Assembly (NCBI RefSeq): GCF_025460835.1
Contig: NZ_JAMXAY010000012.1
Coordinates: 1-64,000 of the forward strand
Reading direction: 5' to 3'
Source of the DNA: Parapedobacter soli
GTDB lineage: Bacteria; Bacteroidota; Bacteroidia; Sphingobacteriales; Sphingobacteriaceae
DNA length: 64,000 nt
Shown: in pieces, positions 1 to 9,295 of the stretch
How the letters are laid out: each line of letters opens with the position of its first letter
How positions within the stretch are numbered: position 1 is the first letter of the stretch
Program-made: the position numbers and the translations under genes
Notes under the pieces: generated by a model
Database searches by the model: none
The model's input: the letters and a program-made list of their open reading frames with translations, nothing else
Told to the model about the DNA's origin: nothing

Positions 1-122
1 ACGCCCCTGAAACTAAAACCAATGCTGGTGGTGGTTTCATTCGAAAAATTGTTCTTAACCGCCCCTTGGAACCTGCATTTCCACCGCCTCTTGTGTTGGG
101 CCCTGACATGGTCAGGTTTCAT
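1..122 (-). CDS. Possible start of the next exopolysaccharide gene, cut by the window edge
   Basis: An ATG at 122 (minus strand) opens a frame of about 40 codons that runs off the left edge. A purine-rich AAGGAAAAG lies just before it, and it sits 64 bases after the Wza stop. In Bacteroidota the next gene is often a Wzz/Wzc-like chain-length protein, and the frame ends in a plausible lead-in to a membrane segment (IGFSFRG). The same bases also carry the glycosyltransferase relic in another frame, so this frame may be accidental. No function can be assigned. Confidence 0.22.
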   Translation of the reverse strand, partial: MKPDHVRAQHKRRWKCRFQGAVKNNFSNETTTSIGFSFRG

Positions 123-125
123 CTT
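35..125 (-). pseudogene. Degenerate relic of the end of a GT-B-like glycosyltransferase gene
   Basis: This stretch aligns with 9383-9475, the late part of the glycosyltransferase gene at 9296-10513. A hand alignment gives about 53 identical bases of 73, including 13 consecutive matches at the left end, with one 3-base gap that keeps frame. Many differences are C/T transitions. In the matching minus-strand frame both read S-x-NT, then NA, LR and FRMK at the same spacing. Here a TGA lies just upstream of the similarity and the frame diverges after FRMK. No room exists for the rest of such a gene, because the Wza gene ends at 187. I read it as a fragment left by recombination in the polysaccharide locus. 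Confidence 0.45.
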
Positions 126-186
126 TTCCTTTTATCGGCTGGTGAGTGCCCAGTTTCATTAGCTTTAACTAAAATAAAAATGCCCA

Positions 187-2694
187 CTAGCGGAATATCG
201 TTACGATAATCGCTGCCAACGATGCGATACCGGTACCGAAGCCCAGCCATTGCTGTACACCGATAGTGGGTTTGATTTCTTTCTGCGGCACGAAAATCTC
301 CGCTCCCGGTTTGATGGGTGGATAATTATTAAAAAACAGGAAACGGTTCGTGCTCTTCACCGATCCATTTGCGTACAACACGTACGCGCTCTTGCGTAAG
401 GCACGCGAAGAGAACCCACCTGCCTGGGAAATATATTGTTCAAAGCCTTTGGAAGGCGAATACACCGCTGTAGATGGCGCCAATACTTCCCCGGAAATCT
501 TTACCGTTTGCAGTTCTTTAGGCACGTAGATCACATCGCCATCCTCCAAAATAAGGTCGCCCCGATAGCCAGGCTTTTTGATAATGCGTTCGAGGTTTAT
601 CCCCACGAGGTCATTTCCGATATTTTTTTCGATGTTCAAGTTGTTAAAAGCCGTTGCATCGCTTTGCAACTGTTGCAAGGCGAGCAGCCTGTTGTACTCG
701 GCCTGCTTCTTCCGTTCCCGTTCGGCAGTCTCCGGCTCTGCTTCAGCCACCGTTGCCCCTGTATCAGGCAACACACCCCGCTTCAATGATGCTCCATCTA
801 CATACGCAAGCGGTGTGAGCCCACCTGCGCGTTTTATCAGATCTGACACACGCTCATCTTTGCGATTGATCGTATACAACCCAGGATAAAGCACTTCGCC
901 CAAGATACGGACCATCTTCTGCGTTTCATAACCGGTTGACGTACGCACAACCACCCGGTCGAAAGGCATCAACACAAAATCTTCCTCTTGCTTATTTAAG
1001 CCCTTGTCGGCGTCTACCTGGAAGATTTGTGCAATATGGGCCGATTGGGACATCACATCCGCATTCGTTACCCTTCGGGAGATCTCAATCCTGCTGCCCG
1101 ATGCACTCTCCCGGAATCCCCCGGCTTGCATGATCAGGTCTTTCAAGGTCATTCCCTCCGCAAAAGCGAAATGGCCGGGCGAACGGACTTCTCCGTCAAT
1201 ATCCACAGTATACGCTTCTCGCAATTCGAAAATCGATGATATATTGACAACATCCTCCCGCCTCAATTCAATGTCAGGATCTGTCCCAGCCACAACAGCG
1301 GCAACATCGAACGACAATTGCTCGTACTGCAGGTCCTTTTGCAGCCGGAGGATACTTCCCCGATTCAAGAAGGCATCCTCTTTCAATCCTTCTGCCTTTT
1401 TTATGAGCATCGATAAAGTTAGTCCCGGACTAAGTTCATACTGCCCCGGCCGGAATACAGCGCCTTCAATGGTTACGCGGTTCTCAAATCGATCCAAAAT
1501 GCGGTCTACCAAGTATTGGTCGCCGGCCTGCGGCACATAATGGCTATATTGGCTACTCAGCAGATCCTCGATACGCTGTTCTTTCTCCGTTCGCTTCTTT
1601 ACCTTAATCCGGGCGCGATAGGCATTTTCCGTAAAACCGCCCGCGTATACCAATAGCTCATCGAACGTTTCCCCATCCTTCAATTCAAAGATTGCAGGTC
1701 GTTTCACTTCACCACTCACTTTCACTCGTTTCTGATAAGGGGGGATCATCAATACGTCTTGATCTTCCAACCGTACATTCTCTGAGAAATAGCCGTTTAT
1801 CAACACATCGTAAATATCTAGCCGGGCGATTTCCCTACCATTCCGAATTAGCCGAATGTCCCGGAACGAACCGTTGGCGGTAGGCCCCCCGGAATAATAC
1901 AGCGCATTAAATGCTGTTGCAACGGATGGCAACGTATATGAGCCGGGCATAGCAACCTCCCCGGTAACGGTTACGTGGATACTCCGGATATTGCCTAATG
2001 CCACCGTTACCTTCGTCGCGCCAGTTCGGATAGCTGAATACAAGGTTGCCAGCTCGGATTCGATGTGTGCCGTGGCTTGCTCTATAGTCATACCGCCAAC
2101 AGCAACAACACCCACGTAAGGGATCGTAATGGTACCTTCAGGGCTTACAGTAAGTGCATGGTACTCCTCCGAGGCCCCATAGATATCGATCAATATCTGA
2201 TCCGTCGGCCCGAGGATGTAATTACGCGGTGTCGCAATTCGCAAATTTGGCTCGAAGATCGGCATAACCCCGCGAAACAATGAGGCACCGAATATTTCGA
2301 GCTTCGGATTGCTCGATGAATCCGAACGAGCCGTATCATTGGCAAGAGGCGTCGATGATAGGGAATCAATGACCTGCCGTTCGGTGTTCCGCGTTGGAAC
2401 GGAAGATGTCCGCCTTTCGGACGCACCGTCCAAACGTTCGATCCGCTGCCGTAACTTCTCCACTTCGGCGAGAGGCATGCCACGCTCCAGTGCCAACCGT
2501 TCCATCTGTACATCGCTCATCCCCGATGAGGTAGCTTGGGTAAGGTAGGCCCTTATCTGTTCATCTGACAACTCATCAACACGAACCGTGGACAAATCTG
2601 AAGTATTCATGGTCTGTGCGAAACTTCTTTCCACGAACGAACCGACGCTTATCAATAAAATGACACTGATAATATAAGAAAGCCGATATTTCAT
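187..2694 (-). CDS. Wza-like polysaccharide export protein with six SLBB domains
   Basis: This is an outer-membrane or periplasmic polysaccharide export protein of the Wza/GumB group, expected to form the channel through which the polymer leaves the cell. I start it at ATG 2694 (835 residues), which gives a signal peptide ending SFAQ; the frame is open to 2778 but that adds 28 unlikely residues. After a Ser/Arg-rich linker comes a polysaccharide export domain (LGPTDQILIDIYG, around residue 165). It is followed by about six SLBB repeats, each opening with a V-x-GEV-type strand and containing an AGG motif. A single membrane helix lies at the extreme C-terminus (WLGFGTGIASLAAIIVTIF). It is the last complete gene of the operon in the window. 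The family call is secure; the exported polymer is unknown. Confidence 0.93.
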   Translation of the reverse strand: MKYRLSYIISVILLISVGSFVERSFAQTMNTSDLSTVRVDELSDEQIRAYLTQATSSGMSDVQMERLALERGMPLAEVEKLRQRIERLDGASERRTSSVPTRNTERQVIDSLSSTPLANDTARSDSSSNPKLEIFGASLFRGVMPIFEPNLRIATPRNYILGPTDQILIDIYGASEEYHALTVSPEGTITIPYVGVVAVGGMTIEQATAHIESELATLYSAIRTGATKVTVALGNIRSIHVTVTGEVAMPGSYTLPSVATAFNALYYSGGPTANGSFRDIRLIRNGREIARLDIYDVLINGYFSENVRLEDQDVLMIPPYQKRVKVSGEVKRPAIFELKDGETFDELLVYAGGFTENAYRARIKVKKRTEKEQRIEDLLSSQYSHYVPQAGDQYLVDRILDRFENRVTIEGAVFRPGQYELSPGLTLSMLIKKAEGLKEDAFLNRGSILRLQKDLQYEQLSFDVAAVVAGTDPDIELRREDVVNISSIFELREAYTVDIDGEVRSPGHFAFAEGMTLKDLIMQAGGFRESASGSRIEISRRVTNADVMSQSAHIAQIFQVDADKGLNKQEEDFVLMPFDRVVVRTSTGYETQKMVRILGEVLYPGLYTINRKDERVSDLIKRAGGLTPLAYVDGASLKRGVLPDTGATVAEAEPETAERERKKQAEYNRLLALQQLQSDATAFNNLNIEKNIGNDLVGINLERIIKKPGYRGDLILEDGDVIYVPKELQTVKISGEVLAPSTAVYSPSKGFEQYISQAGGFSSRALRKSAYVLYANGSVKSTNRFLFFNNYPPIKPGAEIFVPQKEIKPTIGVQQWLGFGTGIASLAAIIVTIFR

Positions 2695-2852
2695 TCGAAT
2701 TTGTTTTTTTAATGCCCTCATGCCGCCTGCATATTCGTCAACTTTAATATCAAATCCCACCATGATAGGTTTCACCAATCTAATTTTACTTACACATAAT
2801 CAGCGCAATACAACTGCGCTCTGACCGAGGCAACCGCCCTCCATCGTCTTTA

Positions 2853-4547
2853 TCAAAAACTGTACATCAGTCCAAGTTGGAACCGCAAATTAACCTTGTC
2901 TTGCGGTAAAAAATGCCAAAAACCCTCCCAATCTTTTTCGGGTATTTCCAGTTCGTACTGATAATTATACGCATAAATGTAGTTAAACTTGCCATAGAGC
3001 AATAGCTGTCCGATATCCCATTCACTTTCTAACCCGACACCAATATCTACCCATCGCCGTCTAAAATCCGATGTTGCTTTGTAATAAAAGTCGTTGTGAT
3101 GCACAAATCGTTCAGCCTGCACCCCCACACGCTTCAACCCCCGCACCCACGAAACGTCGATCGACTGAACATTGCTTCCGGGACCCACACCAGCACCCAA
3201 GACCTGCCCCCGGTGGGTATAACCGTGCCGCACGATGTCATTGGTGTACCACGATGGGCTTCTACGTATGTCTGCGGTCCTTGTGGCATCCATTTGAGTA
3301 GCCTCCATTCCAACCTGGATGAGTTCGGCTTTCAGTTTGTCGAGTGGTATCAATTTCCTGAACCCTACAACAAAGGCCCTTGTGTGATCAAGCTCCACAC
3401 GCAGGTCCCGCATATCCCAGGGCGGGTCATTTCGCCCATATTCCACATAAATTTCGGCATTGCCTTGGCTCATAAGCCAGCGAGCAAATACCGACCCGTA
3501 CACATCACGGTTCATACGTTGCTCCCGGTTCTGCATCTTTTCAGGATCGTTACTCGATCGGGAGCCGGGGCCAAGCATGGGCAGGTATCCGCCGAGCCCT
3601 CCCCCCAAATCTTCGCTATACGTAACGAAACTCCGAGCCATACCGACAAACAGACCGGGGAGCCACTTCGGCTGATAAGTAAAAACCAATCCGGATAGGT
3701 AACGCCAGTCGTCGCGCTTCTCCTTGTAATATTGGTCAAAATGGTCCGGATTTCCCAACGGCGTCGGCGTGAATCCCGACTCGCTTAACCGGCCGGCAAT
3801 CAACTGCCCTTCAAAAGACCCGATACCGGTCCTTATCGGACTTCGCGTGTTTAACGTCAGATGCGGAAAGCCAGGTGCGGTATTGCTCATGAGCAACGCG
3901 TTTCTTCTTCCCGGACCCCACCAAAGATTCTCCGTCGATATGCCCAACGAGCCCACCCCGTAGTTAAAACGCACACTGCTTTGCCCCGGTAAAACCCGGG
4001 TATAACTACCAGTGCCAAACCGCTCCGGCATGTCGATATTGTTTGCAAAATCATACCAGATCCGCCATGCATAACGGTTATCCCCGTTGTATCCAGGGTA
4101 GCTGAGATTCCGTGCATACACAAATTCCGGCCGCAACTGCACGCTGAACCATTTGTACCGGGCATATACGCCCGCGCTTACCGCAGTCTGATAGCCCACT
4201 GCCGGTATCATGCCACCGTCGTTCCAACCATAGGGATATTTGGTCACATACTGTTGGTTCCAAACTACAGGCATGAGCTGAACCACGCTTTCCTCATCTG
4301 ACGCCCACGCTGTCCACATCCCTCTTCGCTTACTGCTTCCGTAGATGTCAGAAACGGAAAGCGCCTGATTGTCAAGCGGGCGAATCGCGAACGAAATGGT
4401 CGAATCCAACTTTCCCAGTAGCTGCTCGCGCCGCAGTGCGTCTTCCAAGACCGGCATGCTAACCGGCACAACCTGGGCTGTTGCCACTTGGATAGCCGCC
4501 ACCACAACTACCACCGAACCCCACAAACCCGTTGCAATATATCTCAT
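2853..4547 (-). CDS. Wzi-family capsule assembly outer-membrane protein (copy 1)
   Basis: A 564-residue protein of the capsule assembly Wzi family (an outer-membrane beta-barrel that helps attach or organise surface polysaccharide). It begins with a signal peptide ending in ATAQ. It has the conserved core STENLWWGPG (about residue 205), followed by NTAPGFPHLTLNT and GNPDHFDQYY, and ends in aromatic-rich strands with a terminal phenylalanine typical of barrel proteins. The next gene upstream is a close paralogue sharing these blocks almost word for word. It lies between that paralogue and the Wza gene, so it very likely acts on the polymer made by this operon. Exact binding partner unknown. 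Confidence 0.88.
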   Translation of the reverse strand: MRYIATGLWGSVVVVVAAIQVATAQVVPVSMPVLEDALRREQLLGKLDSTISFAIRPLDNQALSVSDIYGSSKRRGMWTAWASDEESVVQLMPVVWNQQYVTKYPYGWNDGGMIPAVGYQTAVSAGVYARYKWFSVQLRPEFVYARNLSYPGYNGDNRYAWRIWYDFANNIDMPERFGTGSYTRVLPGQSSVRFNYGVGSLGISTENLWWGPGRRNALLMSNTAPGFPHLTLNTRSPIRTGIGSFEGQLIAGRLSESGFTPTPLGNPDHFDQYYKEKRDDWRYLSGLVFTYQPKWLPGLFVGMARSFVTYSEDLGGGLGGYLPMLGPGSRSSNDPEKMQNREQRMNRDVYGSVFARWLMSQGNAEIYVEYGRNDPPWDMRDLRVELDHTRAFVVGFRKLIPLDKLKAELIQVGMEATQMDATRTADIRRSPSWYTNDIVRHGYTHRGQVLGAGVGPGSNVQSIDVSWVRGLKRVGVQAERFVHHNDFYYKATSDFRRRWVDIGVGLESEWDIGQLLLYGKFNYIYAYNYQYELEIPEKDWEGFWHFLPQDKVNLRFQLGLMYSF

Positions 4548-4598
4548 GTTCTTAAATTCCTTGATATGCTAAAAATAACCCAACATCAAATAACTTAT

Positions 4599-6296
4599 TC
4601 AAAACCGGTACATCAAATCAACTTTAAATTGAAAACCCGTCCTGTCCTGATTCCGGAACTTCCAAAAGTTATTGGAAAAATTGCTTTCCTCCATTTCATA
4701 TTGATAGTTGAAGGCTTTGATGATATTCAAGTGGCCTCTGGCCACAAAACGCTGATAATTCCATTCGCCCTGCAACGCGAAGCTGAAATCGACCCAGTTC
4801 CGCCGGATGTCACCATTATGGATATAGAAGAAATCATTATTGTGCACATAGCGCTCGAACTGAACACCCAACCGCTTTACTCCCTGGATCCAATTGACAT
4901 TGAGTGTCTGCGAATTGCTTCCCGACCCGATACCCGCACCAAGCATCTGCCCCAAGTGCGTATAACCATGTCTTACCCCGGCATGTCTGTACCACGGCCC
5001 ACCCGGCCTGATCCGCTCATCACGCGGGCCCTCACCTTGGGTGATCTCCAGATGCACTTCAATCAAATCCTCGGCGCTGAACCAATTGATCGGGGTCAGC
5101 TTTCTGAAGCCGATGTTATAAGATCTGGAATGTTCAAGCTGCGTAATCAGATCCCGCGTATTCCAGGAATGGTCGTTCCTGCCATACTCAAAATAAACCT
5201 CGGCATTCGCGCCAACGATCAACCAACGAAGAAACACGCTGAATAATTGGTCTCTTGAAACCGCTTCGTCCGCAGATGAGCTGTCGCTCCCTTGGCCGTA
5301 ATCGGATTTATTAACCGGCTCGAAAAAAGGCAGGTAGTTTTTCAGGCTATTTCCAAGGTTATTATGGTATCCAACGAACACACGCTGCATCCCCAACGAA
5401 AGCCCTTTGATCCACCGAGGCTGGTAGCTCAGTATCACGCCCGATAAGTATCGCCAATCGTCGCTCTTGGGTTTATAATATTGGTCATAGTGGTCCGGAT
5501 TTCCCAGCGGTGTCGGCGGATATCCTGAACCTTCCAACCTAGCACCTATTACCTGCCCCTCGAACGAACCGATATACGTTCGAACAGGTCGGGTGGTATT
5601 CAATGTTAGATGGGGGAACCCGGGTGCGGTATTCGTCATCAGTAGTGAGTTATGGATACCCGGTCCCCACCAGAGGTTTTCAGTGGAGAGGCCGACGGAA
5701 ACCGGATTGAGCGTTAAGCGCACACTGCTTTGCCCCGGAAAAGCCTTTGCATACCATCCCTCGCCAAAACGCTCGGGCAGATCGATCGTGTTGCCGATAC
5801 GACCATACCATAGCTGCCATGACCGCCTTACTAGCCCGTTATATCCTTGGTATGGTGCATTCTGCGCCAACACGATTTCCGGATTGAACTGCACACTCAA
5901 GAAGCGGTAACGCAAATAGACACCAGCACTGACCATCGTTTGGTAACCCACATTGGGAATCATCGCACCATCGTTTCTGCTGTAGGGAAATGTCGAGGTA
6001 ATCTCGTTTCGCCACTGTAAGGGCATAAAACGTAACGTACCGTGGCCATCCTTCGTGGTCAACGCCTTTTGGCCGACACCATCAGGACTGAAAATATCCG
6101 TCCGTTGCAATGCTTCCTGAGTAAGGGGGCGTATTGTAAATGAAATGGCCGAATCAACACGTCCCAACAGTTGTTCCCTTCTATACCAATCTTCGAGCCC
6201 GATGCTTCCAACGGGCAGTGTTTGACTGTAAACCACATCCCAACACACACCTAACACACATAAAACTACCGGGATCCTGAAAAACTTTCCAATCAT
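4599..6296 (-). CDS. Wzi-family capsule assembly outer-membrane protein (copy 2)
   Basis: A 565-residue paralogue of the neighbouring Wzi-like protein and almost the same length. It has a signal peptide ending in VVYSQ, then REQLLGRVDSAISFTIRPL (copy 1 has REQLLGKLDSTISFAIRPL), STENLWWGPG, NTAPGFPHLTLNT, GNPDHYDQYY and DDWRYLSG. It ends in a phenylalanine after alternating aromatic strands, consistent with a beta-barrel. The intergenic gap to copy 1 is about 50 bases. Tandem duplication is the simplest origin; the copies have diverged most in the loops between strands, so they may recognise different parts of the polymer or pair as two partners. Confidence 0.88.
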   Translation of the reverse strand: MIGKFFRIPVVLCVLGVCWDVVYSQTLPVGSIGLEDWYRREQLLGRVDSAISFTIRPLTQEALQRTDIFSPDGVGQKALTTKDGHGTLRFMPLQWRNEITSTFPYSRNDGAMIPNVGYQTMVSAGVYLRYRFLSVQFNPEIVLAQNAPYQGYNGLVRRSWQLWYGRIGNTIDLPERFGEGWYAKAFPGQSSVRLTLNPVSVGLSTENLWWGPGIHNSLLMTNTAPGFPHLTLNTTRPVRTYIGSFEGQVIGARLEGSGYPPTPLGNPDHYDQYYKPKSDDWRYLSGVILSYQPRWIKGLSLGMQRVFVGYHNNLGNSLKNYLPFFEPVNKSDYGQGSDSSSADEAVSRDQLFSVFLRWLIVGANAEVYFEYGRNDHSWNTRDLITQLEHSRSYNIGFRKLTPINWFSAEDLIEVHLEITQGEGPRDERIRPGGPWYRHAGVRHGYTHLGQMLGAGIGSGSNSQTLNVNWIQGVKRLGVQFERYVHNNDFFYIHNGDIRRNWVDFSFALQGEWNYQRFVARGHLNIIKAFNYQYEMEESNFSNNFWKFRNQDRTGFQFKVDLMYRF

Positions 6297-6364
6297 TTTT
6301 TTCGTTATCTAGAAGATAATAAGCACCAAATATATCATTTAATAAAAAGAAAGTTGCCTGATTT

Positions 6365-7531
6365 TTATCTTTTAGGGTGCTCTCTTTTCACCTTACTGAC
6401 GTGATTAATGTAATCCAGGTAAATTTGATGCACCTTTGTATCCGCATATTCAACCAGCATCTTTTTACGCCCGGCAGCCCCCATTTCCATTTGTTTGGCC
6501 TTCGGGAGCAACATAAATCGCTCCATCTTCTCTGCCAAATCAGACGGATCTTTCGCCGCACACAGGAACCCGTTTACACCATCGTCTACAAGTTCCCGGC
6601 AGCCCGCCACATCACTTGCAATCAGCGGCCGTCCCAAGGCCGCGGCTTCCATTAGGGTTGTCGACATCCCCTCCCGGTAAGACGGTAATACGACACAATC
6701 CTGCGAACGCAGTATAGGTCTGACATCGTCGACATGCCCTAAGTAGCGAATAATGCCACTGTCTACCCAATCCCTGAGTTGCACTGCACTCACTGCACTC
6801 GGATTCTTCACGTTTAAGTACCCAAGCACATTAAAATCCACATCACGATATCTTTCTTTTAATATGCGTGCTGCCGCCACATATTCTGTTATCCCCTTAT
6901 CAAACAGCAAGCGGGCCACAAAAACGAATTGTGTCCCTTTTCTGCTATCTACATCACCATCCCTTATCTGTACAGAACCGGGGTTGAAATGATCAATGGC
7001 ATCAATCCCTTCTCCGGGCAACACGAGCGTTTTCTTCCCATCCACCAAGCCACGAGACACAAACAGCTCCCGGTCGTCATTATTGAGAAACCACACCTGA
7101 TGTGCCGATTTAAAAGCACGCCTGTACATCCATGAAGTTACCCTTGTCATCCACCCACCCCTGATGAACGTATACCCCAGCCCGGTCACTACTGAAATAT
7201 GCGGGATGCCCAACTTCCGGGCTGCAAATGACCCATAGACATTGGGCTTGATAGTATATTGGATGACCAAATCAGGCCGTTCAGCTTTAAAAATGCCACT
7301 TAATTCCTTCACAAACGCAATATCCGAGAAAGGATTCACCCCTTTTGCCTGCAGGCGGTTCAACGGAACATACGTTGCACCAGACGCCCTCAATTTAGGT
7401 GTCTCCTCATCTTCGGGGGCCAACAAAATCACATGGCAACCGTTGTCCAGCAACGCTTTTATTAACGTCATCCTGAATTTCACAAAACTCCATGACGTAT
7501 TGGATACCAGGATAATTTTGGTTTTATCCAC
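6365..7531 (-). CDS. GT4-family glycosyltransferase
   Basis: A GT-B fold, family 4 (group 1) glycosyltransferase, predicted to add a sugar to the lipid-linked repeat unit at the cytoplasmic face. I choose GTG 7531 (388 residues), directly before the first beta-strand KIILVSNTSW. The frame continues to a GTG at 7579, but the extra residues look like read-through of the gene junction. The C-terminal donor-binding half has the family signature REGMSTTLMEAAALGRPLIAS followed by a GCRELVDDGVNGFL segment. It ends with a basic tail (KREHPKR). It follows the GT2 gene closely in the same operon. Donor and acceptor cannot be read from sequence. Confidence 0.88.
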   Translation of the reverse strand: MDKTKIILVSNTSWSFVKFRMTLIKALLDNGCHVILLAPEDEETPKLRASGATYVPLNRLQAKGVNPFSDIAFVKELSGIFKAERPDLVIQYTIKPNVYGSFAARKLGIPHISVVTGLGYTFIRGGWMTRVTSWMYRRAFKSAHQVWFLNNDDRELFVSRGLVDGKKTLVLPGEGIDAIDHFNPGSVQIRDGDVDSRKGTQFVFVARLLFDKGITEYVAAARILKERYRDVDFNVLGYLNVKNPSAVSAVQLRDWVDSGIIRYLGHVDDVRPILRSQDCVVLPSYREGMSTTLMEAAALGRPLIASDVAGCRELVDDGVNGFLCAAKDPSDLAEKMERFMLLPKAKQMEMGAAGRKKMLVEYADTKVHQIYLDYINHVSKVKREHPKR

Positions 7532-7584
7532 CGTTATGATCAAGTTTAATGTAAAACATAAGCTAGCGCCGATTATCACCCACG

Positions 7585-8397
7585 TTAAGCAAAAATTAGG
7601 CTAAAGCGTAATAGGCAATGAAATAAATAGAACTTCAACCCCTTAAATGAAAACCGAACCAGTTTAAAAGCGCCCTGAGTCATCGTTACCACGAAACTCT
7701 TGATCATGTTAAATCGGTAACGAAAACCAAGTTCCGTGCGATGCTTCCGGTAAAAATAAACCCGCGAATGATATTGTTTCCGCAGCCACGTATGTGTATT
7801 GATACGGCGCCAAGGATGGACAATTATAGCGTCAGGCAAAAACTGGTACCCCGTCAACTTGGCTACACGGTACTGGAAATCCACATCTTCCATGGCCGCA
7901 AAGGGAAACCCTTCATCAAACCCTCCCGTTTGTTCGAACAACGTTTTCTTTATTGCAAAATTGCAGGACCACAAATGCCCGCCTGTTAGGTTTATTGGCG
8001 ACTCCTCATCATACCTGCGCTGTGGCCTGTCGCTTATGGTCTTTCCCTCAAACACTTGATAACGACCACCGGTATTTAAAACCCCGCTTTTGTATGCCGC
8101 CAACCAACCTTCTGTTGGGATGCAGTCGTCGTCGGTGAAAACAATCCATTTGCCTTTGGCGGCCCTTGCCCCATGATTGCGATTGGCTGCAGGTCCTTTC
8201 CCCGGACCTTTTATCCACCTTACTGACGGGAATGAAGCGTCTACCAACCATTTAGCTTCCTCTTCGTCGCTGTCATCCGTCACAATCACCTCATAGTCTT
8301 CCGCATCGAGTTTCTGCATGTCAGGCGACAACTTCGCCAAACACGTTGCCAACAGGTCCGTTCGTTTATAAGTAGGGATAACTACCGAAAATGTCAT
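7585..8397 (-). CDS. GT2-family glycosyltransferase
   Basis: A 270-residue family 2 (GT-A fold) glycosyltransferase. The N-terminus TFSVVIPTYKR is the nucleotide-binding strand, TDDSDEEE follows near residue 42, and the metal-binding DxD-type motif is FTDDDCIP at about residue 92. The acceptor side has a GGFDEGFPFAAMEDVDF block typical of the family ED acid motif. The C-terminal third is rich in aromatic and basic residues and may associate with the membrane. It sits 9 bases downstream of another GT2 gene. It probably extends the polysaccharide repeat unit; the sugar is unknown. Confidence 0.88.
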   Translation of the reverse strand: MTFSVVIPTYKRTDLLATCLAKLSPDMQKLDAEDYEVIVTDDSDEEEAKWLVDASFPSVRWIKGPGKGPAANRNHGARAAKGKWIVFTDDDCIPTEGWLAAYKSGVLNTGGRYQVFEGKTISDRPQRRYDEESPINLTGGHLWSCNFAIKKTLFEQTGGFDEGFPFAAMEDVDFQYRVAKLTGYQFLPDAIIVHPWRRINTHTWLRKQYHSRVYFYRKHRTELGFRYRFNMIKSFVVTMTQGAFKLVRFSFKGLKFYLFHCLLRFSLIFA

Positions 8398-8406
8398 AGG
8401 GTCATC

Positions 8407-9288
8407 TTATTGCAGCTTGACAGGCAAGGTTATCTGATGAATTATTCTTAATAAATTGCATACGTCGTCCACCTCTGCCCTATCCAATGTTTTTCCTCTC
8501 AAGGCAACAAGCTTATACTGCATGTTTAGCCAGCCAAAAATAGTGTATATTCCTGATTTAAGATAAGTCTTCGCGATTTCTACTCTTTTTTCCCCTCGGG
8601 TTAGCATCTGCGGGCCGTAATTCGCAAGGATCCGTCGCATGGTAGACATACTGCTTCGGTATTTTCTCACGTCGATATGTCCGCCGCGGATAATATAAAG
8701 CGGTTCCCGGACACGGGCGAACCGGCTGCGCGCGAATGTCCGGCACCACAGCTCGTAGTCTTCCGCCCGCACGTAACGTGGATCATAACGATTTGCAGAA
8801 AACCAAGATTTCTTTCCCACCACCGAGGCGTGTATCAACATCGCTTTCTTGATCACATCCCGTGGGCGATGACTGATCTCGCCCAGCCCTGCCTTTGCAA
8901 TAGGGTATCCATCGGAGTCAATAAAATAAGCGCCTGTATCTACCAAGTCGATTTCCGGCCGTGATTCCAGCAGGGCAACCTGTTTCGCTATCCGTGTTGG
9001 AAGCATTATATCGTCGCCGTCCATCCGAGCTATATACTTCCCGTTCGCTAAGTCTGGCACCTGGTTCAAGCGATACACCAACCCCCTGTTTTGGTTGTCG
9101 TCCACAATACGCACCCGCGGGTCGCTTAGTTCCGCCACCAATGCGAGCGAGCCATCTGTCGATCCGTCATTAAGCAAAATCAACTCCCAATTGGCGTATG
9201 TTTGCGCATAAACCGATTGTATCGCGCCGATAAGGGTTTTCGCATTATTATAAAACGGAATGGCAATGGTCACCAACGGCTGTTCCAT
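8407..9288 (-). CDS. GT2-family glycosyltransferase
   Basis: A 293-residue family 2 glycosyltransferase. It starts with VTIAIPFYNNAKTL, has LLNDGSTDGSL near residue 40 and the metal/UDP motif ARMDGDDIMLP near residue 88. A RAEDYELWCR block near residue 176 supplies the usual catalytic ED pair. No convincing transmembrane helix is seen. It lies 7 bases after the GT-B-like gene and 9 bases before the next GT2 gene, so the three are surely co-transcribed. It is predicted to add one residue of the exopolysaccharide repeat; specificity unknown. Confidence 0.88.
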   Translation of the reverse strand: MEQPLVTIAIPFYNNAKTLIGAIQSVYAQTYANWELILLNDGSTDGSLALVAELSDPRVRIVDDNQNRGLVYRLNQVPDLANGKYIARMDGDDIMLPTRIAKQVALLESRPEIDLVDTGAYFIDSDGYPIAKAGLGEISHRPRDVIKKAMLIHASVVGKKSWFSANRYDPRYVRAEDYELWCRTFARSRFARVREPLYIIRGGHIDVRKYRSSMSTMRRILANYGPQMLTRGEKRVEIAKTYLKSGIYTIFGWLNMQYKLVALRGKTLDRAEVDDVCNLLRIIHQITLPVKLQ

Positions 9289-9295
9289 GTGTATA

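Noticed and set aside
2695-2778. Extended start for the Wza gene
   Set aside because: The extra 28 residues precede a perfectly good signal peptide at ATG 2694.
4488-5246. Plus-strand frame of 252 codons opposite the second Wzi gene
   Set aside because: It starts inside one gene and ends in the middle of another, with no start signal, and encodes a histidine/proline-rich nonsense-like sequence.
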